DNA from: Imbricaverruca yamaguchii
Taxonomy: Eukaryota; Arthropoda; Thecostraca; Neoverrucidae
NCBI GenBank assembly: GCA_034440575.1
Contig: JAOTOL010000448.1
Coordinates: 1-64,000, forward strand
Reading direction: 5' to 3'
DNA: 64,000 bases
Part shown: one piece after another, positions 46,553 through 58,599 of the stretch
How positions within the stretch are numbered: position 1 is the first letter of the stretch
Layout of the letters: the number at the start of each line of letters is the position of its first letter
Program-made: the position numbers and the translations under genes
The notes under the pieces: generated by a model
What the model saw: the letters and a program-made list of their open reading frames with translations, nothing else
Databases searched by the model: none
Told to the model about the DNA's origin: nothing

Positions 46553-47639
46553 TCATTCCAGGAGACATCGCTGCATTTTTCAAAATTTATACACTTCGTT
46601 ATATATAAAATGTATATGCTCCGTTACTTGGTGCTTCAACATACACCCCATAATTTGGCAAACTGGGAAATTATACACCCCATAACATAGTGCTTCTCAA
46701 GATTATACACTCCATACCTTGGCAAGTAAAAAAAAATGATGTCCGATCGCTTATTTTGGTGACCTGCCGCTCAGGAAGGTTGCTTCCAGACGATGGACCG
46801 CCACCGTTAACCTCGCGACTATACTCTGTAGTGCTACTGCTGCCAGCTTACTGATATACTGAGACACTGCGCCGACTGGCACCGTCTGCGCTGCGGAGAA
46901 TCCCGCTGTCATTGCGTACACCAGGCCTGACGCCGAGACGTCCAGGAATATGTCAGCTGCGGTAGCCAGTTGGCCAAGAGAAGCTTCCTCTCACAGCAGC
47001 GATAATGTTGCCCAAGCTGCCTGCGGTAGCCCTTGAAGAAAAGTTTTCAACAGCTCACGGACATGCGGGGCGTCTCCTGCTGGACTCAGTTATGAGAGCA
47101 TCAACAGGAGCAACTGGAACGGCTTTTGGTCTCCGAGCTGCTGGCGGGGAAATGGGGCTTCCGGCCGCTCGCGATTGCGCTAACCTACGTCACAGTGCGA
47201 CAATAAGTGCCACGAAACTGGACGTATGGGCCGTGATAAAATCAACCCGCACGTGCACGGTGATCGACACAGAAAGGCACCAGCAGGTCGAACTTAGTGC
47301 TGTCTTCTTCGATTCTAGGGACCCGAAAAGCACAATCCGTCGGCGTCGGATAGAGGTCTTTCTTCTTCGAAGAAAATAGAAAACTGTGAGCTTGAACGCG
47401 GCCAGCTGTCAGCTGGCAGTTGCAGAAGTCACGGACAGATACAGGGGAAATAGAATGGGGCATGTGCCCCCTCACATGAAGGTTGCCGCCCTACGGCGAC
47501 CTGTTCGGGCGCAAGCCCCGACGTGCAGCGGGCACGTTGGGGCCTGTGTGTAGCCGGTTGCCTGTGTGCCGGCTGCACAAAGGCAGCCGGCAGTTTCGAG
47601 GCGCTACAGCCCATCTGACATTTCACATGTCATATGCAC
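46553..47639. other. No recognised gene; GC-rich patch
   Basis: 46790-47400 is GC-richer with a 124-codon open frame (47005-47379) starting MLPKLPAVALEEK, not recognised. 46590-46720 repeats an ATACACCCCATAA theme. Confidence 0.4.
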
Positions 47640-47710
47640 ATGAACATTCATCTAGCATTCATCTAACATTCATCCAGTATTCATCTAACATTTATCCAAC
47701 ATTCCACGTC
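47640..47710. repeat. ~13-bp repeat ACATTCATCTA
   Basis: Six or seven variable units of CATTCATCTAA type. Confidence 0.85.
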
Positions 47711-47986
47711 CTAACTTCATTCATAAATATCAGACATACATTCAAGGTACATCTGCAGTCATACCCATAGACCATACATTGGCCACATCGTGTGACGTCT
47801 GTCATACCTATCATCCCACATCAAGTGGAGTGATTGGACGTGCCGTGTCGTACTCTATCAAACTGTTCGGGAATCACACTAATTTTAAAAGTCAAAGGTC
47901 GAACTCATTTCTTCTGTCGCCCACGTTTCTTCGTTTTCTCCCAAAGCTACTCATGCTTCGTATCAAGAGATAGCTCGTGGGCAACT

Positions 47987-48440
47987 CTGGAGTAGCATTT
48001 CATCCCGGGACATTTCAGATGAAGCCTCAAGGCCAAAGATTAGCTTAATTTTGAGAGTCCTCGCGTTAAGGGAACGAGTACCCTAGGGGTACGTTGCTCG
48101 TCTCCCAATGGAAAGGTTGTGGGTTCGAGTCTCACCTGTCGCTACCCTTTGCCCGCGACCGATCGGCGTGAGAGATTGGCGACGCTGCATGACTCAACGG
48201 TCGGTGTGTCGTAAAACCAATAACCAACCAAGAGTTTTCGCATTTCGTGGCTATGCTTCAAGTTGCATTATGTGGGTGTCATTCGACGTGGCTTGCCATA
48301 CGGTATCAGAATGCTGAGATGTCGAAATAATTTCAAAGATGTCGAAGGTCCGGCGTGTCTACAATGATTCAGGGTGATAGGAATAGGACGGTCAAATATA
48401 TTTTTGTTTGCAGCCTTTCTGAGAGCAAGTGCTCGTATCC
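47987..48440. repeat. Dispersed repeat family D, copy 2, interrupted by a SINE
   Basis: Aligns to 41138-41413 on both sides of 48068-48231. The junction duplicates the target sequence, with GAGTCCTCGCGTT before and GAGTTTTCGCATT after. Confidence 0.88.
48068..48231 (+). mobile_element. tRNA-derived SINE, copy 4, full length, nested
   Basis: 164 bp inserted into family D, with an imperfect 13-bp TSD (48055-48067 and 48232-48244, three mismatches). The head has GGTTCGAGTCTC (48122-48133), a good B-box, so the head derives from a tRNA and carries an internal RNA polymerase III promoter. The body has CACCTGTCGCTACCC and GCGTGAGAGATTGGCGACGC. The 3' end has GACGC (48181-48185), a 20-nt loop and GTGTC (48206-48210), then TAAAACCAATAACCAACCA. 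It encodes no protein and must use a LINE reverse transcriptase. The tail matches the I-clade LINE here. Confidence 0.93.
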
Positions 48441-48689
48441 TATATGACTAGGGCCTCCAAAAAATTCCGCCATAACCTGCTCGGACGGTGCTCCCATCGC
48501 TGGTTTAATTTACGCTGCCGCATTGCTGTTCCGGATATATAAAATATATAACTTTTTTTCAGTTTGGCCGCTTTCCTTTTAATGGTTGAACGGAAGTTGT
48601 CAAATTTGCGAGGGAAGCCACACGTGAATCCGTACAATTGTATGACTAGCCCGAGTTCATAACCGCCAGAGAGCAATGCCGCTGAATGA

Positions 48690-49015
48690 ATAGGCATTTT
48701 TATGAAACGCTGAAAGTTTCATTAAAATGCCTATATCCGTTAAAGCGTGCTGACTGGTTGAACGTTTTCGGTGTGACCTCACTTGACCTTGACTAACTCG
48801 TTGAATCTAGATGACATGACTTCAAAATTTTAACACATGTCAAATTGAAGTGGGAGAAGGTATGGCGAATTTCGGCGTGCTGCCGCGCGCCGTTCTTCCA
48901 CTATTCGCGGAACCTAACCTCACCTAATCTAACCTAACCTAACACAAGGTTTAAAACCTCAGGTGGTGGGTCGTCAACGACCCCCTCCCCGATACGGCGC
49001 GGGTTAATCAGAAGC
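48690..49015. repeat. Dispersed repeat family E, copy 1
   Basis: GAAAGTTTCATTAAAATGCC, TATCCGTTAAAGCGT, GTGACCTCACTTGACCTTGA, GACTTCAAAATTTT and CGCGGGTTAA occur in the same order at 49705-49960. Contains a short CCTAACCT run at 48908-48942. Confidence 0.87.
48908..48942. repeat. Short telomere-like CCTAA run
   Basis: Irregular ACCTAACCTCACCTAATC then TAACCTAACCTAAC. The reverse complement is TTAGG, the usual arthropod telomere unit. Too short and imperfect to mark a telomere. Confidence 0.5.
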
Positions 49016-49199
49016 TCGTGATGTGTAAAACGATGGCTATCGTAGCATGTTCTTAGACGCCATGATAAGGAACTTGATGATCTTTTTGGGGTTTCCTTCA
49101 TATGAAGGGAATTAGTGTTACCAGAGATCGAGGAATGCGCACTGTGCAGGAATCTATTCGTGGAATGTATGCTGGTGCAGGGCGTTCCCAGGGTACCTG

Positions 49200-49588
<389 letters not shown>

Positions 49589-49694
49589 TAGGATGTCACT
49601 TATTTTCGAAGTTTCGATTTTCGGCCGGGGCGGCCCCGCAAATTATGAGGTTGGGTTAGAAAACCCCATACCAAAATTGCATCCCTAAAGATAA

Positions 49695-49970
49695 GCAAAC
49701 GCTGAAAGTTTCATTAAAATATCTGTATCCGTTAAAGCGTAACCACTAGTTGAACTTTTTTAAGGTGACCTCACTTGACCTTGACTAACTCGTTGACCCT
49801 AGATGACCTGACTTCAAAATTTTGAAACAGCATGCCAAATTGATGTGGGAAAGGGTATGCCAAATTTAGGCGCGCTACCTCGCGCTGTTCGTCCAATATC
49901 TGCCAAAAACCTGAGGGGGTAGCTGAAGACCCCTCCCCCGAGACGGGGCGGGTTAACACGCGCCCAGGAG
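49695..49970. repeat. Dispersed repeat family E, copy 2
   Basis: Same orientation as copy 1, about 1 kb away. It lacks the CCTAA run. Ends near CCGAGACGGGGCGGGTTAAC. Confidence 0.87.
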
Positions 49971-50840
49971 GGTCCCTGAAAACTACGCGCACTGGAGGGG
50001 GGCGGATACCGCCCCCCTCAGATCTCTGCTCCTATTAAGGCTGGAGCAACTAAATTCGCACGATGGATGGGCAAGATGGTGGACTCCATTGTGTGCAAAG
50101 TTCATGATCTTAGGTCAATATCTTCAAGGCCAAATAAGGTCAAAATATCAAACTTTTCCGGTTTTCCGTATTATGGATTGTCATTGCTATAGATCGCTGT
50201 TGTTGTGTTTAAATGCTCCGAAATTGGCATTAATGATGTTGTGGAGATTACCAATGATGCAATACAGATACCAGATCAGCCATTTGACCTCAGGTCACCT
50301 ATACAGGAGCACTTTATCAGATCACTACCTGCTCCAGTTACCGGAACCAGGCTGCCCACCCGACTGCTCCGTTGGGCGGTTCGGCACAATGGACTTCGCA
50401 AAAAAAGGAGTGAAATACATGAATAAAGTGTGGAAACGCTTAGGCACACAATGACAAACAGTAGATATCCGGATGCATAGAGAGTAACATGCGAAGTGAC
50501 ATCAATCGCATGACAGCCATTTGCATTTATGACAGCATTCCAGTTGACCAAATTTGGTTCTATTAGCTTGTCATAAACTTGACCTCAGCGACCTAACATG
50601 ACTTCATAACATCAAACAAGTCGCTAGTGTAGTCAAGGACACTTCTCTTTTGCCAATGTACTGGAAGCGCATCAGCGCCGATATTTGTGTTCTGGCGCTA
50701 ATAATTTTCTTTTAAAATTTTAACTACCCGTAACTCGAAAAGTTTAACACCCCCAGGGCGCGTGTTAAACCAATCGTTATATCCAGCTATTCCCGGCTGC
50801 CACAGTCAAAACTAAGCCATGACTTCACAAAACATATATC
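49971..50840. other. No gene recognised
   Basis: Includes CATTTGACCTCAGGTCACC near 50280, similar to 24145-24165. A 121-codon frame (50089-50454) has no recognisable features. Confidence 0.45.
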
Positions 50841-50959
50841 CAATCGGCATTTAGTGAGTCAACCCTTGAAATCAGTTAATCAATCCCGGATTCCTGTAAT
50901 AATGCGGTTTCTCGGGGACAAACCTATTGTCAGCATGGTTTTGATCGTACTTTCAACCC

Positions 50960-51240
50960 GGTATAACTATCCATGTGGGTTTCCATACAAAGTTCCACAA
51001 TTCATTCATCAATTGCACGGGATGAATGGAACAGTTATAGGCTGGATTGAATTCATGGTTCAGGAGGAGGAAACTAAGGTAGTATGAAACGGATATCGAT
51101 CTGAATGGAAGAATCATGAATGTTGTGCTATAGGGCTCCGTTCCAGGTCTCCTTTTCTTTATAATCTTTGTGAACAACATTGAGGTAGGGCTGAGGAAAA
51201 TCTCCTTAAATTTTCTCGTAATATCAAGCTGGTAACAATA
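50960..51240 (+). pseudogene. Reverse-transcriptase fragment of a CR1-like LINE
   Basis: Frameshifted translation gives NGYRSEWKN, then GSVPGLLFFIIFVNNIEVGL, the reverse-transcriptase block that normally reads QGSVLGPLLF, followed by a decayed region where the catalytic ADD box would be. Upstream, GTVIGWIEFMVQEEETKVV fits the preceding RT segment. It differs from the I-clade LINE in this window and is probably related to the C-terminal fragment at 58600. Confidence 0.75.
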
Positions 51241-51264
51241 GTTACACAGCTGGTCCTCTGAATG

Positions 51265-51330
51265 GATCCGGCCGGTCGGTCGGTCGTCCAGTCGGCGGCC
51301 TATTTAAGGCCGGCCGGCCGGCCGACCAGG
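51265..51330. repeat. GC-rich inverted GGCC/GGTC repeats around TATTTAAG
   Basis: GGCCGGTCGGTCGGTCG on one side and GGCCGGCCGGCCGGCCGACC on the other, separated by about 28 bp. The arms can pair with each other and with themselves. Confidence 0.8.
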
Positions 51331-51339
51331 GATGCTTCA

Positions 51340-51580
51340 CCGGTGGACCCGTAGATGTCTGTAAGCGCCCGTAGACGTTCGTAATGGCCAGCACATATCA
51401 GAAAAGTTCCATTGAGGTTCATAGTGGTCCGCAGCGATTCGTGAGGGCCTGTACACATCTTTATGCGATCATAGACGTTCGTGGAGGCCTGCATAAATTA
51501 ATCAGGGCCCGTGGACGTTCGTAAGGGCCTGTAATCCTTCGCAACGGCTCGTAGACATTCTTAAAGGCTGACAACAGCCT
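51340..51580. repeat. Degenerate ~30-bp array, GGGCCCGTAGACGTTCGTAA theme
   Basis: Recurring CGTAGACGTTCGTAA / GTGGACGTTCGTAAGGGCC / CGTAGACATTCTTAAAGG at 25-35-bp spacing. Inverted copies occur at 20985-21115. Confidence 0.7.
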
Positions 51581-53023
51581 GAGTCACCATAAGAAGTGCT
51601 GTTTGCCTTCATATTTCCGCCATGGTGATCCCGTAGATAACTAACCTGGATAGAACATGGAAAGGATTGATTGCCATCGTAAGCCTTTCCCCCTGTCTGT
51701 GTTACCGCAGTCCAAAATCCAGAGTGATTAATTGTTTCTTGCCGACAGGGGTCCAATGTAGCCTGTTGCTTGTACGGCCAATACTGTATGTTCGACTAAG
51801 GCACGGAGGGCAGGAACAGCATAAGCCCATCTTTCTCTCTTCATAGCTGCAGAGGAAATTGGCACATGACGACCGCAAATGCGATTTCCTGCTCTTAAAC
51901 ACTGGCTCGTGGTAATCAACCTGATAAGCTGTGAGAGAAGGCCTAAAAGTGAAGCGGCGTAGTATCTACCAATAGAGCTGCGAAGCGGTACATGCAATTC
52001 CTCAATGCCTATCCATGTCAAACACTCCGTGAAAGACAATTCGAGCGCAGACTATGGAGAATGGAGAGCAGGTGTCCCCTCCCTCCCCCCAAAAAGCATA
52101 CAAGGCTACACACCTGGTTAGACGCTGGTGAGAGACGTGACGCTGGTGAGAGACTGGTCGGACCTTCATGTTCGACAGGATGAGTTAACTGGCTGTAACC
52201 TATTGTGGTGCAACAACATCTTGTCATTTTCCAGTTTCACTTCGTGATCAAGCTCACCTAGCTTCTAACCAACACACTCGACGGCCCCGACAGCCTGCCC
52301 GCGGTACCAAGTGTGGCGACGGCACCCTCACATGCACGGCGACTCAAATTCCATGAGGCCATCAGTTGTACACTCCAGCTGTTCTAACTACACAAAATCT
52401 GACTAAGCAGAGTTTACTCATCTCGGTTAACCAGGCGTACCCTCTATGCATTCCTATGCCCGTCTCCAGACAACTGAGGTACAGGCTGTCGAAAGCCTAT
52501 TTGCAGGTCTGATCCTAACTACAGCCAGGCTGTTGCATTCAACCGCAGTTGATGATTGAGCTATGATAATCGGAAAAAAATGACCACAGAAGTGGAGGCA
52601 GGGGTCCAGCATTTGTCATAGTGAGCATGTGACCGGAGTGGCACCACTTTCAAAGTACCTGGACTGGCTGGGGTACCTCAAGCTGAAAATAAAATCGGTG
52701 GGGGAGTGGGCTCGATAATTCCCGGAAGGGTCCTTTTCCTGGCCAGAGAGACGCCACCTTCCCATGCTCGGAGGGGGGGGGGGACATCTCCGAGTTCCAT
52801 ACATTTTGGCAGAAGGTTCCGTCTTAAGTATCTCTTCCATGCATTTTGGCTGAAGGATCCACCACGTTGATGTTGATAAATTTTCCGTGGTACGTTACAC
52901 GTCTGAGTCTATTGCAGCCGTATTGATGATCGCCTCTCTCTCTCTTTTAAACAAGTGTTCAATCATGTTACGAATGTTAATGTTACCAATCACATTACCA
53001 TGTTGGCGTGAACCGTTCACGGT

Positions 53024-53027
<4 letters not shown>
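51581..53027. other. No gene recognised
   Basis: Several 60-100-codon open frames without motifs. A short CGCTGGTGAGAGACTGG tandem pair at about 52126-52160. Confidence 0.45.

Positions 53028-53112
<85 letters not shown>
53028..53112. repeat. TA microsatellite
   Basis: About 85 bp of nearly pure TA. Confidence 0.97.
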
Positions 53113-53115
<3 letters not shown>

Positions 53116-53300
53116 CAACTGACACCAGGTCTGAAGCCGAGGCTTCCATGAATTTGTCCCCATGACAATTCTGAATCCGCCCCTGGCAGAAATACCCGGC
53201 GCTGGCAGGGACTCCACACCGCGGACATTCAGTTGTTGAGCTTCGATAATTACTCCTGGTGCACATGCTTGCTTGCCTTTTACCCGGTGCTATAGCATGG

Positions 53301-54160
53301 TGTATGACCAGAGATGCGGAGCCGGGAACATTTTGGACGGCTCCGGCTCCGACTCCGGCTCCGGGAAAGTATCCCGGCTCCGGCTCCGGCTCCGGGCAAA
53401 ATGTACCGGCTCCGGCGTCTCCGGCTCCGGCTCCGTACATCTCAAACGTGATCGATCCATTAAGAGCTAGGGGGATGTTAAAAAAAAGTTAGCCGCGACC
53501 ACTCAGAGGCGCAAACTTCAGACAATTATAAGCGACTTTCTCATAGAAACCCTGTATCTATTTGTAAATAAACACCCGCCCCTCCCAAATCACTTTTCGG
53601 TGTTATGCCCTCGTAATATACGGCAATACGGCATGACGCTTCGTGCCGTATTGGGGCAATCAGAAGAGGGGAGACTCGAATCAACAACACTCCCCATCTC
53701 GTGAACGGTCCAAGGAACACCATTGTTGTAAATTGTTGTGTTTGACCTCATATCTAATAAGGTACAACAACCCGTTGATGGTGGAAACAATGAACTTAAC
53801 TAAACTATACATGGAACTATTGCATTGACTACTGAGGCTAGAATATGGTTATTGGTTATTTTACCATTATTTGATGATATTTTTACATGTTACTCGTATT
53901 TAAACATTTTGGCTTTCAAAAATGCGTTTTCGACCATACCATACCATACCTTACTAGGTATAATGTGTTCATTTCACGTTTGCTAATTTTGTTAAATTTA
54001 CAACTCTTTCGTAGTCGGAGCCGCCCTGCTTTTCACGGCTCCGGCTCCGACTCCGGCTCCGAGTAAAATGTCCCGGCGGCTCCGGCTCCGGCTCCGGCTC
54101 CGGGCAAAAATGTTCCGGCTCTGGCGGCTCCGGCTCCGGCTCCGCATCCCTGTGTATGAC
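53301..54160. mobile_element. Non-autonomous hAT element with GGCTCC-repeat ends
   Basis: Perfect 8-bp TSD TGTATGAC at 53301-53308 and 54153-54160. Terminal inverted repeats CAGAGATGCGGAGCC (53309) and GGCTCCGCATCCCTG (ending 54152) match at 14 of 15 positions. Both subterminal regions are built of GGCTCC hexamers (53335-53435 and 54035-54145). The 844-bp element has no transposase. It belongs to a different hAT family from the one at 42426. Confidence 0.94.
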
Positions 54161-56224
54161 CCATCATCTGACGCACAACCTTCAAAATGTGGAATAATTA
54201 GTTTCTGAAATATTCTGGCTACAGGTATAGTTGTATACTATACATGTGTACTATATGTATCTTTCATACCGAGAGCTTGCCGAACATGGAACAGTCTTCC
54301 TCCAGATGTGAGGAATTCAGGTGGCTACAGTGTTTTCAGGCGGGGCTTTCGGTAACGCTGCGCATGTTTGGGCTCTAGCTTCTAGTGCTTCCGTGTAATG
54401 CGTGATGATCGTGACGATTGTTTGTGCGGCACATTGGTGCACGTGTAACGGAAACTGAAAAACCCTGATCGGAAGGATCCGAAAATACAATACATTATAT
54501 GTGTAACAAATGCCTACTTATATATTATCGGTGACATGCACTATAACAACTAATTTGCTAATTTTGTAGGCACGTACCTACTTCCGTGAAAGCGCAGAAC
54601 GCTTATTTTACAACATGAGACATATGGTAAGTTCCAAAACGGAGAGACGTCAGAAATTGATATTCTCCGAACAGCTACAGAGTAAACAGTAAACAGCGTA
54701 AACAAGACAGAAGCAGCTAAATAGTATACATTAAATGCATTTAGTTCTCAATAATTTCAACCGCCTTAATGCTGCGGTCTCTGCGAATCCGACGGCCATA
54801 CAGAGTATAGCACATTTGATGTCTTGTATTGGACTTCCATGGGTATAGGATCTTACTCAATTGGGAGGGCCTCAATCCCCAAACTTGCAGCTGCCCCCCC
54901 CCCCCCCCTCCCTCCACCCAACTTGGCAGCTGGCCCCAACTTTTCATGTCAAACCCATGAAATTTCAAGCAATGCTGCAAACATGCAATGCTCGAATAGT
55001 ATGTCGAGCACGACTTACTACTCCTGTTCACCCTAGGTAAGTGCAAGAATACCCAAAACCTCTGAATGCTGGTTATATTATCGCGGTTCATCTAAGTATT
55101 CTTTGATATTGGTGGTGATTGACCTTTTTGGGAAATTGGAATAGTACAAGCAATCCACTTTGAAATTCTCTCAAATCGGTAATTACATTGGTCACTTAGC
55201 ATTCATGGCAATGTGGAGTTTGCTTTGATGGTTTCATGTTGTTTCATTTCGTACCTTTTTGTCCATCGTGATAAATTTGAAGCAACATACATAAATATGG
55301 TAAAAACAATAATGAAACTAGGCAAATTGCCAAGAAAAAGTGGAAAAAGTCCTTTCAGCTCCATACCTATGTGATAATAGTTATGCGATTGGCCATTTCG
55401 AGATCATTTCGTCCCCGGATATGCTATAGCCGGTCGGGGATAAATGTAGTTTTTTCCTGGTTCCCATGAACATTGGAAATGGTTTATGGAAAAGCATAGA
55501 CAAACGAATACCCAACACCCCATCCAATACCACATCCTGAATTCCAATTCAAATATTCTCCAAATTCTACATAGGTAGGTAGGTGGGTGGGTGGGTATTC
55601 CCTGAATCATGGGATCATTTTTCATCAACATTTCAAAAGATATGCCACCAACTGGAATGCTGGAAACATCAACATATTTTGCAGAATTTCATCTTGATCT
55701 ATGCACGCACTGATCTCAATCCAATTTTTCTAAATAAATTCTCATTTTAGGAACGTAGGTACCTAGGTAAGCTAGGTAGGTAACTACCTACCTAGGTAGG
55801 TGCATACATATAACCATATGGGATAAAAATGTGGTTCCACCACAGATGGTCAAGTGATATTGAAGTGCTAAGACAGCAAACTCATGCAAATAAAACTCAG
55901 TGCTTTGCAGTTCACATACCTAATCCAGCACAGCTCTTAATATTTCCACTTCCCACTCACCATGACAACAAAGTAGGTGCTTACCAAGGTAAGTAGGATG
56001 CCGAAGAAACAATCGCCAAAGCCAAGCCATAATAAATAACCACAATGACAAGTTCCCGTTACCAACCAGGATCTCCAGTTTTAAACTCACAAACAAATTC
56101 GTCAGACTCGACTGTACAACGACGAAGAATCCCTCCACAACATCGGATAATGGCTTTGGATGCGTCCCTCTAAGCATTCGGTAAGGATGCAATAGAGTCG
56201 ATAATTATTCGCCTAGCGGAGAAG
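54161..56224. other. No gene; AGGT-rich simple repeats
   Basis: 55572-55600 (TAGGTAGGTGGGTGGG) and 55752-55802 (GGTACCTAGG, CTAGGTAGGTAACTACCTAC) are short palindromic AGGT/ACCT repeats. The rest is unique AT-rich sequence. Confidence 0.5.
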
Positions 56225-56445
56225 GTATGAACTATTCTGTGAAGTTCTTGATTATCGGCTCTTGGACGTTCCGTCTTTGGACTTTCGGTCTTTGGTCTTT
56301 ATGATCGTTGGATGTTCGGTTTTTTGGACTTTGTGATTCTTGGACGTTTGGTTTTTCGACATTATGAATCTTGAACTTTATGATTCTTGGATGTTCTGAA
56401 ACTGGACTTTTCGTCTTTGGATGTTATTATTTTGCACGTTCTGAA
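56225..56445. repeat. Degenerate ~14-bp T-rich tandem array
   Basis: Recurrent TTGGACGTTC / TTGGACTTTCGGTC / TTGGATGTTC units at about 14-bp spacing with drift. Confidence 0.75.
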
Positions 56446-57595
56446 TCCCCCCGGTGCAGTCGATGCAGTCGGAGCTATGACGTCACCCAGAACACAATTT
56501 TGCGCCTGCAGTCGACAAATGTGACGGTCGTGTGTACAAGGCGATATATACGAGGTGGCGTCATCCCTACTGCGCAGCTTTCTGCGCAGATCCTTATATG
56601 ACGTCATCTGGGGTACCACTTAATACGGGCCGAGCCGCTAACACGCTGTCGAATATATGCAGCGTATGCATAGTACGGGGGATAAAATGAGGATTTAAGA
56701 GGTGCAGGTGCCAAACTTAGAGCGTCATAGTTCCGGAAGGGATCTCCAATGCCTTTTATACACATATTATAACCGGAAGAACGTACAAAGCGATGTAGGA
56801 CAGGTCGAATATGGCTGAGAATTAGCATCTTACCGCGGCGAAATGCAGTAAGGACGTATCTGAAGTGTGCTCGTCGCCATGATGGAATAAGGTAGGGAAG
56901 GGGGTCGAGTCCCTTAATGTACATCAAATTTAGCATTGCGCTTATGATGCTACATGCCAAAATTAATTGGCCAAAAGGCCTTTTAACCCCTCTATATGCG
57001 GCAGTGCCCATGATACAGGAGGCAAGGAAGGGGACAATCGTTTCTTTTTACGATGGACAAGACCATATGGAGCACGTGAGAGGGAGACATTCCTTTTGTG
57101 GGGGCATCTGTGAACCTCCGTACCAGCTCAGAAACATGGGTGGAACTTCCAGAAAACGATTTGGGAGACGCAATGCCTGGAGGTAACAGGAAGGTCTAAG
57201 GATTGGGGGAGGTGGGCTCACGCCAGACGGAAGCGGGGGTTGACCCATCGAAAAAGTATGTAAAATTTCACTCTAATTCGAAGGTTACATTCGGCGGATG
57301 GACTGGAAAGCGGTCAGACATGGGGTGCTAAAAGCGGTCAGGCATGTATTGGCGGCATTCCCTAACAATGCGTTCAGAACTAGATCTGGATGATTCAAAA
57401 CACTCCTACACGTCCGCATAGTCGACCTGGTCGGCTTATGTGCTGTTTCGATTCAGAGCATAAATGATCACAATCGAAGTTCGTGGAGCAGAGACTTTGC
57501 ACATCGTTCTTTCAAATCATTGATCATAGGCCTCATGAGCAACAATGAAATGACATACGCCACACCTGTTTCATAGCAGTACCAGAGCTGGTAGC
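56446..57595. other. No gene recognised
   Basis: 56604-57011 holds a 135-codon - strand open frame with no motif I know. The region is otherwise unremarkable. Confidence 0.4.
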
Positions 57596-57601
57596 AGTGT
57601 C

Positions 57602-57915
57602 AAGTGCCGCGAGGACGGGCGCAGCTTGTCTGCCCCTGGTCACAGCGGCAGCAGCAAAACACGCTAACAGGACAGTGGGACCGGGCGATACGACGGCAGA
57701 GTTAAGTGCCGCCAGGACGGGCCGACACAGGGACCGCCGCCAACCCGTCAGTGGTCACAGTGGCAGCAGCAAAACAAGCCAACAAAACGGCAGGATCTGG
57801 CGGGATGAAACCCATGCAAAGTGCCACCAGAACGGGCAACACACGAGGCGCCGCCAGTCCACCCCTGGTCACGGTGGCAACAACAAACACGGCTACAAAG
57901 GGCAGAACTGAGCGA
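57602..57915 (+). repeat. Three diverged ~100-115-bp tandem units
   Basis: AAGTGCCGCGAGGACGGGC, AAGTGCCGCCAGGACGGGC and AAGTGCCACCAGAACGGGC start at 57602, 57704 and 57819. Each is followed by a TGGTCAC-GTGGCA block and an A/C-rich stretch. Confidence 0.85.
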
Positions 57916-58599
57916 CACGACACGACACACAGCAGAGACGGTGACACATGGCCGGCAGTGTGAGGGTGGACATCCTATCGCTGCCTGGTGACATGATGGC
58001 GGACCTGCCTAGATGCCCGCCCCTGCGCTCTCGCGAGCAGTTCTTTCGCAACCAGCCGATGCGCACATCCAGACTAACTCGAGTCAGCCTCCGTCTCACA
58101 CAACTAGCCGCACTCCTAGCTTCGACTGCCGGCTACTAATGACGCCCACCCCGGGTCTCACGATGCTGGTTTCGCCTGTGCAGGTTGAGTCCATGATGAA
58201 GCAGACATCAGAATTGAACTGGTTTGGCATCGCCCTCTACCACGTATGTGGCATGTAGCGCCCGCCGCGACCGATGGTGATTAACCAAGAGCTGGACACA
58301 ACGGCCAGGAGCGGCTCCGATGCTTCAAACGTCGGACAGCCAAATGCTGTGTTGACGCCTCATTTTGTAGGCGACGAAGCCGGCAACGACGGCAAGGCCG
58401 TCCTGCTCCAGTGCCAGTTTGCTGATGATGGTCGTGTTAAAATTAATGTGAAGAGAAGCGGTATCAAACTAATTGAGCTGGTTCTTTATTTAGCTATACA
58501 AAGATAAGATATGAAGATAAGGTAAGCAACATATGAAGGCTTCATATTTGATGGGGGTGGCCAAGTTCTATCGGTGACTCAGCAGAAGGACTTTGGTGT

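Noticed and set aside
47005..47379. 124-codon open frame as a gene
   Set aside because: No recognisable motif, splice context or homologue known to me; GC-rich sequence favours chance open frames.
48908..48942. Interstitial telomere
   Set aside because: Only about 35 bp and imperfect; it is part of one copy of a dispersed repeat.
52597..53182. Third hAT element (CAGGGGTCC start, CCGCCCCTG end)
   Set aside because: The ends match poorly and the flanks (AGTGGAGG and GCAGAAAT) do not form a TSD.
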